Source of the DNA: Dama dama
Taxonomy: Eukaryota > Chordata > Mammalia > Artiodactyla > Cervidae
Direction of reading: 5' to 3'
Assembly: GCF_033118175.1 (NCBI RefSeq)
Contig: NC_083691.1
Coordinates: 57,316,001 to 57,380,000 of the forward strand
DNA length: 64,000 bases
The translations under genes and the position numbers were made by a program. Below, piece by piece: positions 12,990-24,105 of the stretch; within the stretch, counting starts at the first letter, position 1, and the number at the start of each line of letters is the position of its first letter. The notes beneath the pieces were generated by a model, which was not told where the DNA came from, searched no databases, and worked only from the letters and a program-made list of their open reading frames with translations.

Positions 12990-13405
12990 CTAATTAGAGG
13001 ATTAAATCTTTAAGCAGACTATTGCTTAAGAGTTTAATCCATACTTAATCAAAATCAGCAGGATGTGACTCATGGTAGAATTCTTTTGTCAAAGGGATAT
13101 CAACTGGGGCAGCTACCAACTAGGCTCCAGATCATTCACATTATATAATGGAAATGATGTGTTAATCTGTATGATGTTTTATTGAATGAAAACCAATCTC
13201 TCTGCTTCTTCCATTGTGAATAGTAATCTTGAAATTGTGTTTAGAACACTTGATAAAATCCTAATTCCCATAGAAACTGGCAGAATTAATAAAAAAGAAA
13301 ATTATGATGTTACATAATCTCCTAATACATGATATTCATAATGTCCAAATTTTTTAATAATACTTTGGCTGGTGTATTAATTCTACTGCCTCTCATTGAC
13401 AGCAA

Positions 13406-13613
13406 GAGGGCTTTCCTGGTGGTGCTAGTGGTAAAGAAACTGCCAACCAATCCAGGAGATGCAAGAGATGCAAGTTTGATCCCTGGATCAGGAAGATCCC
13501 TAGAGTAAGTAATGGTACCCTACTCCAGTATTCTTGCCTGGAAAATTCCAGGAGCATAGGAGCCTGGTGGGCTATAGTCCATGAGATTGCAAAGAGTTTA
13601 CTGAGATTGCATG

Positions 13614-13615
<2 letters not shown>
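13406..13615 (+). mobile_element. Bov-tA SINE
   Basis: Sense copy with gggctttcctggtggtgcta at its head. It runs into a CA microsatellite at its 3' end, a frequent arrangement for this SINE. Confidence 0.88.

Positions 13616-13657
<42 letters not shown>
13609..13657. repeat. (CA)n microsatellite
   Basis: An almost pure CA run, flanked by gcatgcat on the left and acatac on the right. The whole segment alternates purine and pyrimidine. Confidence 0.95.
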
Positions 13658-13659
13658 GG

Positions 13660-13970
13660 AAAGTGACTCAGTTATACATACATTCATTTATATGTGCATA
13701 TATACATTCTTTTACATATTCTTTTCCATTATAGTTTATCACAGGATATTTAATATAGTTCCCTGTGCTATACAGGAGGACTTTGTTGTTTATCCATCCT
13801 GTATACCAATTTGTATCTGCTAATACCAAACTCCCACTCCTATCCTATCCCACCTCCCTCCCCCTTGGCAACCACCAGTCCATTCTCTAAGGACACTCTT
13901 TCTTGAATCTGATCTTCCTACTCTGTGCTTGTATTATCTAAATATATTCTGTCATATGTTTTTTTTTAAA
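13660..13970 (-). mobile_element. Old L1 3' fragment
   Basis: Antisense L1 3' sequence (gttccctgtgctatacagga, ctgctaataccaaactccca), similar to the L1 pieces at 24,106-24,840 and 30,425-31,200. Confidence 0.75.
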
Positions 13971-14690
13971 GCAACTATGAGCCATTTTATTAATTTATAA
14001 CAATTGCATAAAATCTTATAGTTTAACAAATACTTTCACTCTGCTATCATCACAACAATCTGTGATCGTGGTGTTATCACCATCTGCCAAAGAATACAAG
14101 CTTCTGGCAAACCACAGCCGTGTCCTATGAATTTCCATATCACTATGCCCACACACAGTAAGATAGTCAAAGAGAATCCCCTGTTATAAACGAGAACATA
14201 GGTCCAAACGGTTAACTTGTCCCAGCCCTGTGGGTGTATAGAGGTGGGACTTTGGCTTTGGCTTTTGGCTCTGAATTCTGTGACATTTGCCCAACCTGGA
14301 TGAATGAATATCTCTCAGTGAATGTAGATATATGGACTTGATTCCTAAGTGTTTTAATAGTTCAAGATAATGTATCTAGGGACATTTTCGGATTGACTTC
14401 TCTGTTTTTTTTATTATAAGTTTAAAGTTTTTATGTTTAATATTTGGGGTTAACCTATTAGAAAAGTAATTTTTGTGTATGGTGTAAGAAATTTTATTTC
14501 ATTTTTCATCATATGGGTATGATACATTATTCTTAAATTTTTTATTGGTTAATTGATTCTCTAGCACATGCACATTTGCATTAAAATGACTATTAAAATG
14601 TACCTAAATGGGGATTCTATTGATTGACTTTGCAGAGTAAAGCCAGTTAAATTTTCTGCTTTGGGCAATTCTGTGAAACTTGGGGTTAAT
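13971..14690. other. Gene-free interval
   Basis: AT-rich and without a recognisable gene. A possible short L1-like scrap lies near 14,475-14,560. Confidence 0.4.
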
Positions 14691-14788
14691 CTTGATTATC
14701 TCTTAGATTATCTTCTAATAAGAAGATATTGGATTAATTAATTAGAAGATTACTCTTCTAATAAGAAGATAATCCTCTTCTGATCAAG
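14691..14788. repeat. Imperfect long palindrome of cttct/agaag units
   Basis: The arms cttgat...gattatcttct (from 14,691) and agaagataatc...atcaag (to 14,788) are reverse complements with small gaps. Inside is a 7-bp hairpin ATCTTCT-AATA-AGAAGAT at 14,710-14,727, and a second copy of the unit lies at 14,753-14,770. No gene is associated. Confidence 0.8.
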
Positions 14789-14992
14789 ATAAATTATGAC
14801 TTGTTAGTAGTCTTAAGAATTAAAATGTGCCTACAGTTTTTTGGGCTGGTGAAAGAATAGTACCAGGGGAACATCATCTAGCTACAAGGAGGGCAGAAAA
14901 GATCCACAGATTGAAAAGAAAAAATTTCAGAGGAACAGATATGCCAGCGGAAAAATGCTTATAAATTTCCTGGTACTTCATTCCCATGACTG

Positions 14993-15300
14993 GGCTTCCC
15001 TGGTGGCTCAGCGGTAAAGAATCTGCCTACAATGCAGGAGACCTGGGTTTGATCCCTGGGTTTGAAAGATCCCCTGGAGAAGGGAATGGCAACCCACTCC
15101 AGCATTCTTGCCTAGAGAATCCCTTAGACAGAAGAGCCTGGTGAGCTACAGTCCTTGGGGTCGAAAGAGTCGGAAACGTCTGAATGACTAACACTTCACT
15201 TTTTCCAGTATTCTTGCCTGGGAAATTTCATGGATAGAGGAGTCTCGTGGGCTACAGTCCATGGCGTCACAGAGAGTTGGACATGACTGAACACAGCACT
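14993..15300 (+). mobile_element. Bov-tA SINE followed by a partial second copy
   Basis: The full sense copy begins gggcttccctggtggctcag. It is followed directly, from about 15,206, by a 5'-truncated second unit beginning ccagtattcttgcctgggaa. Confidence 0.88.
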
Positions 15301-16080
15301 GACAGCCACGATCAGGGCTGGAACAAAGCCTGAACTTTCCTCTTTCCTACAATCATGGATGGTGGAGGAGGCTGGGCAGAGGTGGACAGAAAAAGGCAGG
15401 TGACTGCAGAAAAGAGTTTACACTCTTTACTAGGCAATCTGGGTGATGCATCATTAAGAGGATTCCAGAAAAGAAAATGGAGACAAACTTGAACATCTTA
15501 AATTGTCCACAGTCCAAACTCTATCTTCTACTTTTATCCCAGAAACTAAGTTATAAAAAGGTTTCATTAATCACAATCTATGAGCATGTTCAGACTCAAT
15601 TCTGGGGTGGTGCTGTGGGAAATTAATGGTAGAGAGGATAGAAGAAATGAAGAATACTTAAACTATACAAGATTTTGAGAAGTAAAAGACTTGGTTGATC
15701 AGCCCATCAAAAATAATAACCAAAAAAGAAATGACACTTCAAATTTGCAAATATACCATGGGAGGTGGGATATGTGTCTGTTGAAAGAATATAATATACA
15801 AATGAAACATGAGGAAATATTTTGAAAAAGATGTACTTTAGTAGTATGAGACATTTTCTACAACATGTGATTTTAATTTAAAAGATAGAAAAAAGACATT
15901 TAAAGCTGACATAATTGTTCAGAAAATGATATGAAAAATGAAGTTATACAGATATAGATTAAAAACAAAAATTAAAGCAAAGCAGAACTAATAATTATAA
16001 TATAAAAATATAATCAGAGGATGAAAGACTGAGTAGAGGACACATAGAACAAGCTTTAAAAAAAGAGTAGAATTTAGAGA
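15301..16080. other. Gene-free interval
   Basis: No gene or named repeat is recognised. The right part merges into the Vk3 cassette 3' flank at about 16,080. Confidence 0.45.
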
Positions 16081-16194
16081 AAAACCAAATATATGTAAGG
16101 ATGATACTTGTAATTCTTCCTTTTCAATTCTGTTTTTTGTTGTTATGATTGTTACATTAATGAATTGGCCAGGATTGGCCAGTATATCTTTTTT

Positions 16195-16460
16195 AAAAAA
16201 AATAAATTTATTCATTTTTATTTGAAGAATAATTGCTTTACAGTATTGTGTTGGTTTCTGCCAAACATCAACATGAATCAGCCATAGGTATACTTACTTC
16301 CTCTCCTTCTTGAACCTCCCTCCATCTTCCCTCCACATCCCACCTTCTAGGTTGTTACAGGGCCCCAGTTTGAGTTCCCTGAGTCATATAGCAAATTTCC
16401 ATTGGCTATTTATTTTATATATGGTAATGTATATTTCCATGTTACTCTCTCCATAAGACT
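16195..16460 (-). mobile_element. L1 3' UTR fragment
   Basis: Antisense L1 3' end (cagtattgtgttggtttctg, aacatgaatcagccatagg). The flanks cagtatatcttttt and ctggtatatcttta suggest insertion within the Vk3 3' flank, where cassettes C and D lack it. Confidence 0.75.
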
Positions 16461-16475
16461 GGTATATCTTTAAAG

Positions 16476-16597
16476 GACTTCCCTAGTGGCTTAGATGGTA
16501 AAGTATCTGCCTGCAATGAGGGAGACCTGGATTCGATCCCTGGGTTGGGAAAATCCCCTGGAGGAGGGCATGGCAATCCACACCAGTATTCTTGCAA
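16476..16597 (+). mobile_element. Bov-tA SINE, 3'-truncated
   Basis: Sense head and body from ggacttccctagtggcttag, ending abruptly after ccagtattcttgc. Confidence 0.85.
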
Positions 16598-16824
16598 TCC
16601 AATGCCACTGTCATGAAATTGTGCTTAAACCTGGTTGTGTATTTAGGTCCAAAAAAAATTCCAGGAATCAGGGATTTGTCCTGAGTTACTTTTGTCCTGG
16701 AGTTACTTTTCAGGACATTAAGATTTCTAAATAGAGGTAGAGATGCTAAAACTGAGCAGACACAACAGCAGCTGCTTGAAAAGGAAACAGCTGGTAGAAT
16801 GAAAAACCCTCAAAGTGTTGTGGA

Positions 16825-16852
16825 GGTTTTTGTTCAACCTTGAATCACTGTG
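16825..16852 (-). other. 12-RSS of segment B
   Basis: On the coding strand there is a heptamer CACAGTG (16,846-16,852), a 12-bp spacer and a nonamer ACAAAAACC (16,825-16,833). Both are consensus, so the signal is intact although the gene is not. Confidence 0.95.
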
Positions 16853-17366
16853 GTACCCACTGCTGTGCTGATAGCAGTAATAAGCTGCAGCATCTTCAGG
16901 CTCCAGGCTGCTGATGGTGAGAGTAAAGGATGTCCCTGACCCACTGCCACTGAACCGGGCTGGGATGCCGGAGGCCCTGCTGGAGGCAGTACCGATGAGG
17001 AGCCTGGGGACCTGCCCAGGTTTCTGCTGGCACCAGTCTAAGTAGCTGCTAACACTCTGACGGGTGCCACAGGTGAGGGTGGCTGCTTCCCCTGGAGTCA
17101 AAGCCAGGGAGGCTGGAGACTGTCAGCACGATTTCTCCCATGGCATCTGAGATTGGAAATAAAAGGAAAATTCAGTAATTTAGATCATACCTGTTGTCCT
17201 CCCACTGGGCTGGGGACCTTAGGCTTTAATTATTGTGCTTGCTGAAGAAAGGTGCAAGACCCAGGTGCATGAACACAGTTTTCACTGATATGTGGAAACA
17301 TCTCATGTTTCTCTCACCTGGGATCCAGAGGAACAGGAGGCAGAGAAGCTGAGCTGGGGCCTCCAT
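16853..17366 (-). pseudogene. Vk3-type IGKV pseudogene, segment B
   Basis: This is an immunoglobulin kappa V segment of the Vk3 type. Exon 1 (17,366-17,318, 49 nt) encodes a leader starting MEAPAQLLCLLFLWIP with a good GTGAG donor. Exon 2 (17,146-16,853) starts after an AG acceptor. In framework 1 the CTGACACAG seen in segment D is shortened to CTGACAG, a 2-nt loss that shifts the frame after about residue 4. Beyond it the V frame is open to the RSS, with ATLTC, DWCQQKPG, RFSGSGSGT and AAYYC. CDR1 is altered (CGTRQS for CRASQS) and framework-2 Tyr36 is Cys. The promoter octamer is deleted. The same 2-nt loss occurs in segment C. Expression as a kappa chain is unlikely, although the RSS is consensus. 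Confidence 0.9.
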
Positions 17367-18555
17367 GGTCCACTCTGTGTCCTGACAGAGGCAGACCTTC
17401 CCAGAGCCCCAGCCTGCATGGATATGGGCTCTGGGCATCAGGGTGGGCTGGGAGGAACAGCTGGGGTGGGAGAGCTGGGCTTCCAGCTGCAGAAACCACA
17501 TGCCTTCTCTTCTCTCTGCTTGAGCAGTTCACCCCCAGGTGGTCAAGTCAGAAAAACCTTAGTCTGACTTAGTCTGAGAGATGCGTTTGTCTCCTCTGGT
17601 CACAGAATTTTCTTCCTGTATCTCCTTCTTCATTCTTCACCTAGATTCAGACAGATGGTGTTTGCTATAAGCCTGCTGGAAACAAAATCAATGCTTGTGA
17701 TTCTGTTTTCCTCTTTATAGCAGCAGTGTACCTAGTTATCTCCCTTGGTGAATGATTGAATCAAAATGGATTGAGGAGTTAATCAGAATTTTATCTTCCA
17801 GATACAGCATTCATTTGCTGCTTAGTGATACTTCTTGTGGGCATTTCCCAAGAAATCATCTTATTCTTTTTTAGAATTAGAAAAGAGTAACAACAAGTTA
17901 GGCCAGGAAACATGGTTGGAAGAATGACCACAGCTTCACAGATTAGCAGGACTTAGCTCACCCCCCAACCCTGCCCCCAGTGTACCGATACCATATCCAT
18001 GAAGACAAACAATGGTTCTGTCCATGTAGGAGTCAACTTTTCCTTGGCTGATTCTCTCTTCTCTACACCACTCCATTCTGCACAAAGCATCCATCTCACC
18101 CATACTCACTTTGTTCTGTCCTTAATACTTTGGGAAAGGTATGTTCTAATCTTGATCTAAATATAATCCAGTTTGGGTACACTTGTATTCCTGAGAATTG
18201 TGCACATGTGGTAGAGAGCTTGGTCCAAGGATGTTCCCTGGTACAGACTGAGCAACTCTTTAGGTTACATTCTCTAGTTCTGATTCTTATTTCCTATAAA
18301 TCTGCTCTTTTTCCTAAAGTAGTTAAACTCTGTTGCTTTCTCAGCCTTTCTCTACATTACAAGGAAACAGTCTTATTAAATACTACTCAAATTTTAAATG
18401 AAACTTTTAGAAATTATAGCTTGGTCCACGGACAGCTGTTATCAATCCAATGTTCCAGACACTATCCTGGCAGAATAAAAATTACAGGGTATGTCATATG
18501 GGCTAGCAGTATTGCTTCATATTATTTGTGTGTCTTATATATGCTATATTTATTG

Positions 18556-18767
18556 AAATGAAGTGAAGTCGCTCAGTCGTGTCCAACTCTTAGCGACCCC
18601 ATGGACTGTAGCCTACCAGGTTCCTCCGTCCATGGGATTTTCCAGGCAAGAGTACTGGAGTGGGCTGCCATTTCCTTCTCCAGGGCATCTTGCCAACCCA
18701 GGGATCGAACCCAGGTCTCCTGCATTGCAGACAGATGCTTTACTGTCTGAGCAACCAGGGAAGCCAC
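18556..18767 (-). mobile_element. Bov-tA SINE
   Basis: Full reverse copy, from gtcgctcagtcgtgtccaac to gagcaaccagggaagcc. It interrupts the cassette flank at an AT-rich site, close to the paralogous position of the BovB in cassette D. Confidence 0.9.
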
Positions 18768-18914
18768 ACATGTAAATATGTGTTTTGATAATCCAAAAAT
18801 GTAAGGGTCGCTGGCTTAGGAATCCCTGCATTGCATGAGGTTTGCCCACATTTTAAAAATTATGAACAAAATCCTTCAGTAATTATTTCTATGACTGTCA
18901 AAACTTTTGTTTGA

Positions 18915-19030
18915 TGAAATTCCCTGAAGGTCCAGTGGTTAAGACTTTGCCAGTGTAGGGGCTGTGGGTTGGCTCCCTGACTGGGGAGCTAAGATCCCAC
19001 ATGCCTTGCATCCAGAAAACCAAAAGTTAA
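18915..19030 (+). mobile_element. CHR-type tRNA-derived SINE
   Basis: Contains ggtccagtggttaagacttt and gggagctaagatcccacatg, typical of the cetartiodactyl CHR SINE group, with an A-rich tail. Confidence 0.75.
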
Positions 19031-19652
19031 TAAACAAAAGTAATATTGTAACAAATTCACTAAAGACTTTAAAAATGGTTCACATAAAAAAAATGTTAAA
19101 ACTTCTATTTGAGATAAGGTAGAGGACATTGACTGAGGTATAACACTGGAAGCTGTGGAAGCTTGATCTGTGATATTGCTATTGTCTTATTGTTAGTGAG
19201 TACTATGGGTGGAAAGTCAGCTAAAATATTTACAGAAGTGCAAGTGATCATCGAGGAATATCTGTCTTCTCTAGAGCAGTCTTGCTTCCCCCATTCAAAA
19301 TGTCTTTATGACAAAATGAGGTTTTGAGTCATATACTAGGTGGTAATGGGATGCAGAGGAAAGATCTGGAGTAACAGGAAGGAGTGTTCAACCCTCAAAT
19401 AGTGGTTGAGGCACAGTGAGCAGGTGGAGTAACACATTTATTTAAATACTCTTTGTTTATCATGATGGAAAAAGGAAGTAGCATGTCAGATTTACTTCTG
19501 AGGGTTACTAAGTTATTTTGTGATGAAAGGACTATTTATTCTTTGTCCAATAGATTTTTTAAAAATTCAAAGTCTGTTTGCATATATTAATATTATTTAT
19601 CTTCTCTACATGCCTGAGTTGTAGTTTTTGTAAATCAATTTTTTATTGACTT

Positions 19653-19665
19653 ATAGTTGAATTAT
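19653..19665. repeat. Left target-site duplication of a BovB
   Basis: ATAGTTGAATTAT here recurs at 24,106-24,118, bracketing the composite BovB between them. Confidence 0.9.
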
Positions 19666-20642
19666 TAAATCAGATTGGATTGAAATCAGGTTGATTATAT
19701 TCTTTGCCACCAAAGATGGAGAAGTTCTATATTGTCAGCAAAAACAAGACTGGGAGCTGACTGTAGCACAGATCATGAACTCTTTATTCCCAAATTCAGA
19801 CTTAAATTGAAGAAAGTAGGGAAAACCACTAGACCATTCAGGTATGATCTAAATTATATCCCTTATGATTATACAGTAGAAGTGACAAATAGATTCAAGG
19901 CATTAGATCTGATAGACAGAGTGCCTGAAGAACTATGAATGGAGGTTCGTGACATTGTACAGGAGGCAGTGATCAAGAGCATCCCCAAGAAAAAGAAATA
20001 CAAAAAGGCAAAATGGTTGTCTGATGAGGTCTTGAAAATAGCTGAGAAAAGAAGAGAAGCTAAAGGCAAAGGAGAAAAGGAAAGCTATACCCATTTGAAT
20101 GCAGAGTTCCAAAGAATAACAAGGAGAGATAAGAAAGTCTTTCTCAGTGATCAATGCAAAGAAATAGAAGAAAACAATAGAATGGGAAAGACTAGAGATT
20201 TATTCAAGAAAATTAGAGATACCAAAGAAACATTTCATGCAAAGATGGGCACAATAAAGGACAGAACTGGTATGGATCTAACAGAAGCAAGAAGGTATTA
20301 AGAAGAAGTGGCAAGAATACACAGAAGAACTATACAAAAAAAGATCTTCATGACCCAGATAATCATGATGGTGTGATCACTCACCTAGAGCCAGACATCT
20401 TGGAATACAAAGTCAAATGGGCCATAGGAAGCATCACTATGAACAAAGCTAGTGGCGGGGATGGAATTCCAGTTGATCTATTTCAAATCCTAAAAGATGA
20501 TGCTGTGAAAGAGCTGCACTCAATATGACAGCAAATCTGGAAAACTCATCAGTGGCCACAAGACTGGAAAGTCAGTTTTCATTCCAATCTCAAAGAAAGG
20601 CAATGCCAAAAAATGTTTAAACTACCGCACAATTGCACTCGT

Positions 20643-20872
20643 CCCATAGACGGAGGAGCCTGGTAGGCTGCAGTTCACGGGGTCGCAAGGAGTCAGACGT
20701 GACTGAGAGACTTCACTTTCACTTTTAACTTTCATGCATTGGAGAAGGAACTGGTAACCCACTCCAGTGTTCTTGCCTTGAGAATCCCAGGGATGGCGGA
20801 GCCTGGTGGGCTGCTGTCTATGGAGTCGCACAGAGTCAGACATGACTGAATCGACTTAGCAGCAACAACAGC
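20643..20872 (+). mobile_element. BOVA2 two-part SINE inside BovB
   Basis: Contains ggtcgcaaggagtcagacgt, then gcattggagaaggaactgg and a second unit ending gacttagcagcaacaacagc. It splits the BovB phrase between gcacaattgcactc and agtaaagtaatgctc. Confidence 0.85.
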
Positions 20873-21446
20873 ACATGCTAGTAAAGTAATGCTCAAAATT
20901 CTCCAAGCCAGGCTTCAACAGCAGGTGAACAGTGACCTTCCAGATGTTCAAGCTGGATTTAGAAAAGGCATAGGAACCAGAGATCAAATTGCCAACATCC
21001 ATTGGATCATCCAAAAAGCAAGAGAGTTACAGAAAAACATCTACTCTGCTTTACTGACTATGCCAAAGCCTTTGACTGTGTGGGTCACAACACACTGTGG
21101 AAAATTCTTCAAGAGATGGGAATACCAGACCACCTGACCTGCCTCCTGAGAAATCTGTATGCAGGTCAACAGTTAGAACTGGACATGGAACAACAGACTG
21201 GTTCCAAATAGGGAAAGGAGCACGTCAAGGCTGTATACTGTCACCCTGGTTATTTAACTTATACGCAGAGTACATCATGCGAAATGCTGGGCTGGATGAA
21301 GCACAAACTGGAATCAAGATTGCCATGATAAATATCAGTAAACTCAGATATGCATTTGACACCACCCTTATGGCAGAAAGCAAAGAAGATCTAAAGAGCC
21401 TCTTGTTGAAAGTGAAAGAGGAGAGTAAAAAAGTTGGCTTAAAACT

Positions 21447-23416
21447 GAAAATCCCCTGCCTGCCCACAATGGTGGCAGCGCCCGCACTCCCTCCGCATCC
21501 GGTCAGGCACCGCTTTTTAACATGGATGGCCTCCTTCTGGATACAAAGCGGCTCTACTCTGCGGTGTTTGAGGAAATCTGCGGTTGCTACGGGAAGAAGT
21601 ACAGCTGGGACGTGAAGTCCCTGGTGATGGTCAACAAGGCGCTAGAGGCAGCCCAGGTCATCATGGACCCCGTTCAGCTCCCGATGTCCAAAGAGGGGCT
21701 GGTGGAGGTCAGCCAGGAGAAGCTGAAGGTCTTCCCCACGGCCGCTCTCATGGAGAAGCTGATCTGGCTCCTGCGAAAGCACGACATGCGGTGCGCTGTG
21801 GCCACCAGCTCAGGGACTGCGTCCTTCCAGATGAAGACCAGCAGGCACGAGGACTTCTTCAGCCTCTCCCATCACGTCGTGCTGGGCGACGATCCCGAGG
21901 TGAAGAGCTGGAAGCCCGAACCGGACATCTTCCTGGCCTGTGCGGGCCGGTTTTCTCCCGCTCCTCCCGTGGACAAGTGCCTAGTCCTCCAAGACGCGCC
22001 CAACGGGGTGGACGCGGCCCTTGCTGCCGGGTGCAGGTGGTCATGGTTCCGGACAAAAAACCTAAACCAGGACCTGACCACCAAGGCCAACCTTGTCCTG
22101 GGTTCCCTGCAGGATTTCCTGCCTGAGCTGTTTGGCCTGCTGCCCTACGAGTGAGAGGCCCCCAGGGCCCTGCCAGGAGATGGCCGGAGGGAAGCCCAGA
22201 GAGCTGGAGTGAAGCCCAGTGCCCAGACCTCCACCGGAACCGGCCTTCAGCCTCCAAGCCTTCTCAGTCCACGAGGGCCTGGCCTACACTCTCAACGGGG
22301 GCTGCAAACCCTCACTTGACACAGAGAAAGTAAACACAGCCCAGAACACAGATGGAAATTGTCACTTGAATAACCATATTTAGTATCTGAATAATTTAGG
22401 TTCACGTCTTTTTCTTCTTTGGTGTTCTCAGTCCTAGCTGAAAAATGTAAAATATGTATACATATATGTATGTGCTTGTATGTATATATATGTAGGTACA
22501 TATTATATTTATGTATATCGTGTACTGTATCACTCTGTTTCATTTTAATGGGCAATAGCAGCTGACGCAAGTGAGGTGGTAATTGTTTGGTTTGTAACCT
22601 GAGTGGGAAATGCACGTCATAGATGAGCTTTTAATAAGCGAGTCTCTATCAGCAAACATTGACATTCTTCCTGTGTCCTTTAAAGCGCTCTGGACCTGTA
22701 GTCAGAGCCGGTGACCTCTATCATCCATTGTTTCCTGTCAGTGTGAACATAATTGTAGCCTACGTCTGAAATCGAGGTTCATATCTACGTTTGAGAACTT
22801 TTTCTACCTCAGAGAAATAATTTCCTTTGTAATCATTTATTTTTCTAATATGCTGTTTGGTACAGAAAGAATTGGATTGGAGAATGAAGTCTTGGTACCA
22901 CCAAGAACCCATTTGGGGAACAATTTATTGGACATTATGCTCTGGCGATTAACTCCTTCTGATAGATTTTCTCTAGAAACCAGGCATGCTGCAGTCCATG
23001 GGTTCTCAAGGAGTTAGACACGACTTAGCAACTGAACAACAACAACAGACTCCTCAGCCTTTTTCGATGGGAACATCATTGAAAATGAGAATAATGTAAT
23101 CACAGGGTGTTCCTAGTGGTGGCCCCCACAAGTGTTCGCTGTTATTGATTGTCGTTAAGCTGATTTTTCAACTGTGTAAAGTCTTAGAACAATCATAGAA
23201 ATGTATGTGACTGCCTGGTTTGGTGATTGTTCATGATTATTTCTGGCCTTCGACCAATTTTGCACCATTTCAGCTGACTGATCTCAATATTTCTTGATGG
23301 CCTGTATATGTGTCTGTTCTTTGAATTCTCCCTGAAATTGCTTGTAACATTTTTCTGTTTCCCTCACCACTTAATTTCATTGAATAAAAGTTTTCACACT
23401 AAAAAAAAAACAAAAA
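21447..23416 (+). pseudogene. PUDP: Processed retrocopy of PUDP (HDHD1), pseudouridine-5'-phosphatase
   Basis: An intronless copy of a HAD-superfamily pseudouridine-5'-phosphatase mRNA. The ancestral ATG is at 21,469, but a 1-nt loss near 21,508-21,516 shifts the frame. An open frame of 210 codons restarts at 21,522 (MDGLLLDTKRLYS) and runs to 22,154 (ELFGLLPYE). Recognisable family segments are KKYSWDVKSLVM, FPTAALMEKL, ATSSG, VLGDDPEV and QDAPNGVDAALAAG. The catalytic Asp before MDG reads AAC (Asn), motif IV has Gln for Glu, a short codon block is missing after AALM, and a locally shifted stretch replaces the residues after AALAAG. The 3' UTR ends with AATAAA at 23,383 and an A-tract from 23,401. 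It interrupts a BovB, and its GC-rich coding part contrasts with the surroundings. It is probably inactive even if transcribed. Confidence 0.9.
22977..23045 (+). mobile_element. BovB/Bov-tA tail fragment in the PUDP 3' UTR
   Basis: tgctgcagtccatgggttct to agcaactgaacaacaacaac matches a SINE/BovB 3' end. It may have been in the source mRNA or inserted later. Confidence 0.6.
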
Positions 23417-24105
23417 CCAATATTCAGAAAACTAAGATTATGGCATCCAGTCCCATCACTTCATGACAAATGGATGGGGAAACAATGGAAACAGTGAGAG
23501 ACTTTTATTTTTGGGAGGCTCCAAAATCACTACAGATGGTGACTGCAGCCATGAAATTAAAAGACACTTGCTACTTGAAGGAAAGCTATGACAAACCTAG
23601 ACAGCATATTAAAAGGCAGAGACATTACTTTGCCAACAAAGGTTTGTCTAGTTAAACCTATGGTTTTTCCAGTAGTCATGTAGGGATGTGAGAGTTGGAC
23701 TATAAAGAAAGCTGAGTGCCAAAGAATTGTTGCTTTTGAACTGTGGTTTTGGAGAAGACTCTTGAGAATCCCCCAGACTGCAAGGAGATCCAATCAGTCC
23801 ATCCTAAAGGAAATCAGTCCTGAATGTTCATTGGAAAGGCTGATGCTGAAACTGAAACTCCAATACTTTGGCCACCTGATGTGAAGAACGGACTCATTTG
23901 AAAAGACCCTGATGCTGGGAAAGATTGAAGGTGGGAGGAGAAGGGGTCAACAGAGGATGAGATAGTTAGATGGCATCACCAACTCAATGTGCATGAGTTT
24001 GAGTAAGCTCCGGGAATTGGTGACAGACAGGGAGGCCTGGTGTGTGGCAGTCCTTGGGGTTGCAAAGAGTCGGACATGACTGAGCAACTGGACTGAACTG
24101 AACTG

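Larger units (their letters stand above)
17367..19640 (-). other. Vk3 cassette B 5' flank (duplicon)
   Basis: This is homologous to the flanks of A, C and D. Near 17,445-17,470, where segment D has acatgcaaagcagctgggg, B reads aacagctgggg. The octamer is therefore missing through a deletion of about 9 nt. The site hit by retroposons in A and D is empty here (aacaacaagtta at 17,889-17,900). No other gene is seen. Confidence 0.75.
19666..24105 (+). mobile_element. BovB LINE, interrupted by a SINE and a PUDP retrocopy
   Basis: A long BovB begins near the endonuclease/RT boundary (frame starting MEKFYIVSKNKT near 19,717). It carries ORF2 pieces KAKWLSDEVLKIAEKRREAK, DLTEARRY and ARQGCILSPWLFNLYAEYIM. 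The RT catalytic motif is degraded (YAFD where YADD is expected, near 21,350). It is broken by a BOVA2 SINE (about 20,643-20,872) and by a processed gene copy (about 21,447-23,416), then resumes at 23,417 and ends at the ...gaactgaactg tail. The 13-bp target duplication at 19,653-19,665 and 24,106-24,118 shows one insertion event, into an L1. Confidence 0.9.

Noticed and set aside
13393..13823. ORFs reading through the CA repeat on both strands
   Set aside because: They translate a microsatellite (HTHTHT or CVCVCV) plus SINE sequence.
21522..22154. Functional PUDP gene
   Set aside because: Intronless, frameshifted before MDG, catalytic Asp changed, poly(A) present and inserted in a BovB. It is a processed copy.
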